A program made the position numbers and the translations under genes. Below, in pieces: positions 47,528 through 50,225 of a stretch of DNA of 50,225 bases (the first letter of the stretch is position 1; each line of letters begins with the position of its first letter). The notes beneath the pieces were generated by a model. That model was not told where the DNA came from, did not search any database, and worked only from the letters and a program-made list of their open reading frames with translations. Source of the DNA: an uncultured Schlesneria sp. (GTDB lineage: Bacteria > Planctomycetota > Planctomycetia > Planctomycetales > Planctomycetaceae); assembly GCA_903871875.1 (NCBI GenBank), contig CAIQIR010000018.1, positions 1 through 50,225 of the forward strand, written 5' to 3'.

Positions 47528-48525
47528 GGCTGACGCTCGCGACGTGGTTTTGGCGAGATCGTTGTCCCCGCACTGTTTGATTCCGGTACCGACGTTTTGA
47601 GTCCACGACTGGGATCGGTCAGAACATCAAAAAATCCTTGATCAGTTCGCAAAATCAACGTGGCTTTACCAGCGAGAACTTTCTTGATCGCTTCCAACGA
47701 GCGCCAAAATCGATAGAAATCAGGGTCAAGGTCGTGTGCCTGGGCGTAAATCTGCGCCGCTTCTTTTTCCGCCTGTCCGCGTACGGCTCCCGCTTTTTCG
47801 CGGCCTTCAAGCAACGTCTCGGCACTTTTCACTAGTGCCTCGTCACGGATGCCCTGGGCTTCCTTTTCGCCTTCCGCCCGCAAACGGTCGGCTTCGGCCC
47901 GACGTTCGGACCGCATGTGTGCCAGCACAGCAGGAACGTTTTCTTCCGCGAACGCGATCCGCTTGAACCCGACTTGATCGACGTGCACTCCGAATTTGTC
48001 GAGTAGCGGCACACGGATGTCGTCGAGAATCGCCCGTTCGATTTCATCGACCTTCAACGATTCGGCGTTGGTCGACAACAGTGCCGAAAGATCGTACTGA
48101 CCGATATGAAAATTCTTGGCGGCCGTAACCATGCCATCCAGTTTCTTTTCGGCCACGTCACGGCTGCCAGTGGCCTGCAAAAATAGCAGCGGTTTTTGGA
48201 CGTGCCAGGCCACATAGGTCAGCAAAATGACATTTCGTTTGTCGCGAGTAAACGTCGCCGTGAATGGCGTATTGAACAGCTTCATGCGGGTATCGAACAG
48301 ATGCACGTGCTCGATGGGCCAGGGCCATTTCCAGTAAGGACCGGCCTGGGTAATTTCACGCATCGGTTCACCAAACCGCGTGACGACTGCCGCTTGTCCT
48401 TCGCTAACGGAAAAATAAACGCCATAAGCCAACAGCAGGCCACTCACCAGCGCGGCGAATAAAATTCGGGCAGCGAGGGCAAACAGCGAAAAGCGAGCCA
48501 CCGGCGTTTCGACCGGATCAGTCAT
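47524..48525 (-). CDS. SPFH-domain membrane protein, HflC-like
   Basis: A 333-residue HflC-type protein. One membrane segment (about 17-38) leads into FSVSEGQAAVVTRFGEP, then the SPFH core with GPYWKWPWPIEHVHLFDTR. A charged helix rich in Arg/Glu/Ala (MRSERRAEADRLRAEGEKEA) and the HflC-like ending FYRFWRSLEAIKKVL ... LILRTDQGFFDVL follow. The start at 48525 overlaps the preceding gene by eight bases, and the stop overlaps the next start by four. Position and family suggest a partner of the HflK-like proteins on both sides. Confidence 0.92.
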   Translation of the reverse strand: MTDPVETPVARFSLFALAARILFAALVSGLLLAYGVYFSVSEGQAAVVTRFGEPMREITQAGPYWKWPWPIEHVHLFDTRMKLFNTPFTATFTRDKRNVILLTYVAWHVQKPLLFLQATGSRDVAEKKLDGMVTAAKNFHIGQYDLSALLSTNAESLKVDEIERAILDDIRVPLLDKFGVHVDQVGFKRIAFAEENVPAVLAHMRSERRAEADRLRAEGEKEAQGIRDEALVKSAETLLEGREKAGAVRGQAEKEAAQIYAQAHDLDPDFYRFWRSLEAIKKVLAGKATLILRTDQGFFDVLTDPSRGLKTSVPESNSAGTTISPKPRRERQP

Positions 48526-50225
48526 TTCGATTCACTCCTGGTAAGGGATAGGGCGACGGTCCATTGAGTGCAGGCAACCGAATGCTCTGTTGAGGACGCG
48601 TATCGAGCATCAGTTCTCCTCCTTCATCCAGTAATGTGCGGTCGATCAGAAACAGACGCTGATCAGCCAATGCGTTTTCCAACGCTTCGATCCACAGCCG
48701 CAAACGGAACGTGCGAGAAGACGCGGGCAGCGCCTGGCCCACCGCCTTGAACTCCGAAACCTCGCTTAGTGCCTCTGCCACACGGCGGCTGCCATCGGTT
48801 CTCGCGGCGGCCACGGACATTCCGCCCAGTGTTTGCGCCTCCAACAGCGAGACATTTTTTTCACCTTCTGCCTCGGTCACGCGACGACGGGCGTCCAGAC
48901 GGGCGTTGATCACTTCCAGATAGCTGCCTCCGGCTTCGATCGGCGGGTGCAGATTCAGCAACGCCAGATCGACAATTTCCAAACCGAGGCGAGCCTCTTT
49001 CGTTTGCCGCTTGACGGAATCAACCACCCGGCGGGCAAAGGCCGCCCGGTTGGCAGACAACACATCGTCCAGGGTTCGCCCTCGCGTTTCCTCCATAAAG
49101 GCCCGATAAGCAAAGGCGATCAACGCCTCGTCCGGCACTGCTTGTCGGTACACATAGTCCAGGAACTCTTGGGGATCTTCAGAGATCTTGAAATAGACCA
49201 TGGCATTCACGGCCACCAATTCGGAACCATCTCCCAGGACCAAGGCGAATTCTTCCTTCGCATGCGGCTTCGTCCAGAGCAATGCCCGCGGCTGATCCTG
49301 TTTGGTCGTGTCGTCGTCTTCGACAAAGCCGATTGGCAATTGCTGTACTGGTTTGACGTCGAATGATCGGATCCGGCCGAATGGCCAAGGCAGTTTGACA
49401 TGCAGCCCCGGTCCGAGCGGCCCGCCCGTCACTCGCCCAAAATGTTCACGGACCGCCAGTTGATGTGTTTCCACGATTGTCAGCGACGTCAGTCCCCAGC
49501 AAAGCAGCATCAGAAAGATGATGAGTGGCAAAGTTGATTGCTTAATGAAATTGATGGCCCATGAAGACCGCAGGCTGACTCCACCCCGACTTTCGCAGGT
49601 GCGGATCAAGCTGGTCATCGGATTGGCGGCCGTGAAAATCGCCTCCCGCAACAGCAGGTGGATGGGCGCGACGGAGCCCCGCGGCGGATCGGCGGGAATC
49701 AGAATCGTCACCACCAGTCGCAGCAGCGTTTCGGTGCAAATCGCCAGGACCCAGACCAGCAACAGGCGGGTCGCCCAGAAAACCAATGAAGGCTCAAGTG
49801 CCGTTCCAATCAGCCCCGCCGCTGCAATCAAGGCCGCCCATTGTGCCTCGCGAAACGCCGACGCGATTGCCGGCGCTTCGGGTAATTCGGCCTCACGAAT
49901 CGCTTGAAATGACCGTGCCAGCACCAGCCAGACGAATCCACCGGCCAGACAGACGATTCCGAAAAAGGCATACTCGTCCGCCACTCCGCTGTCGTAGTCG
50001 GCTTGTTGCAGTAACTGTAATGCCCCGAACAATCCCACGACGGCCGAGACTCCGCCGAGAACGGTGGCATGTGTTTGTACAGTCTGAGGTAGTGGGCTCA
50101 AGGACGGTGTCGCTTCTCCGACAGGCGAAGCAAGATCGCTCTGAAGCCCGGCGACTTGGGATTCAGCAAAGTCACGCTTTCGATGCAGATCGCGTGCAGC
50201 CCAGATCGCCACCGCGACTAAGACC
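48518..50225 (-). CDS. SPFH/HflK-like protein with extended multi-pass N-terminus (5' end cut by window)
   Basis: At least 564 residues. The frame stays open to the window edge, and the last codons read V-L-V-A-V before the GTG at 50212, so a first membrane segment is probably cut off. Hydrophobic segments lie at about 49-68, 81-100, 123-143, 145-172 and 226-247 (counted from GTG 50212). The SPFH domain follows (VETHQLAVREHFGRV, GPGLHVKLPWPFGRIRSFDV), then the helical part INARLDARRRVTEAEGEKN. A normal HflK has one membrane segment, so the multi-pass N-terminus is unusual. It is the most upstream visible gene of the operon and overlaps the HflC-like start by eight bases. Confidence 0.88.
   Translation of the reverse strand, partial: VLVAVAIWAARDLHRKRDFAESQVAGLQSDLASPVGEATPSLSPLPQTVQTHATVLGGVSAVVGLFGALQLLQQADYDSGVADEYAFFGIVCLAGGFVWLVLARSFQAIREAELPEAPAIASAFREAQWAALIAAAGLIGTALEPSLVFWATRLLLVWVLAICTETLLRLVVTILIPADPPRGSVAPIHLLLREAIFTAANPMTSLIRTCESRGGVSLRSSWAINFIKQSTLPLIIFLMLLCWGLTSLTIVETHQLAVREHFGRVTGGPLGPGLHVKLPWPFGRIRSFDVKPVQQLPIGFVEDDDTTKQDQPRALLWTKPHAKEEFALVLGDGSELVAVNAMVYFKISEDPQEFLDYVYRQAVPDEALIAFAYRAFMEETRGRTLDDVLSANRAAFARRVVDSVKRQTKEARLGLEIVDLALLNLHPPIEAGGSYLEVINARLDARRRVTEAEGEKNVSLLEAQTLGGMSVAAARTDGSRRVAEALSEVSEFKAVGQALPASSRTFRLRLWIEALENALADQRLFLIDRTLLDEGGELMLDTRPQQSIRLPALNGPSPYPLPGVNRND

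Overview
The window looks like chromosomal DNA of a Planctomycetota bacterium. The evidence is the mix of families: two DUF1501 proteins, a DUF1559 pseudopilin-like protein, transmembrane Ser/Thr kinases paired with ECF-type sigma factors, a WD40-repeat kinase, and long predicted envelope proteins. Genes are GC-rich with strong codon bias, and spacers are often several hundred bases. No species can be named from the sequence alone. No CRISPR array, insertion sequence, rRNA or complete prophage was seen.

Layout. 1-842 is a non-coding G-rich leader followed by a fumarylacetoacetase-family hydrolase (843-1700). Converging on it are leuS, then purK and purE (overlapping start/stop) and an ECF-type sigma factor, all on the minus strand. 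The sigma factor is divergent from a membrane Ser/Thr kinase (7864-10062). Next come a secreted Gly/Tyr/Cys-rich protein, a DUF1501 protein, a GNAT acetyltransferase, a small zinc-ribbon protein and rhamnulokinase. A tRNA-Gly(CCC) gene at 15714-15784 has its last 20 bases repeated exactly at 24112-24131. The 8.3 kb between the copies (a zinc alcohol dehydrogenase-like gene, two unrecognised genes, a WD40 Ser/Thr kinase and a divergent sigma factor) is a candidate tRNA-targeted genomic island without a visible integrase.

24137-30751 holds an MFS carrier and a likely catabolic cluster: SDR, an acyl-CoA dehydrogenase with an ACAD10/11-like C-terminus, a second SDR, a histidine phosphatase and an APH-fold kinase. 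This combination recalls the 4-hydroxyacyl-CoA phosphorylation route (human ACAD10/11, Pseudomonas Lva pathway). Then follow comEC, tRNA-Lys(UUU) with a clear terminator, a second DUF1501 protein, ilvB (no ilvN beside it), two membrane proteins, a secreted kelch/galactose-oxidase-like protein and a WD40-DUF1559 gene pair.

The right end (44604 to the edge, minus strand) is a tight four-gene operon. Three SPFH/HflK-HflC-type membrane proteins and a P1B-type metal ATPase are linked by 4-8 base start/stop overlaps. Translational coupling at every junction suggests one membrane complex. It is the most system-like unit in the window. The first gene runs off the right edge.
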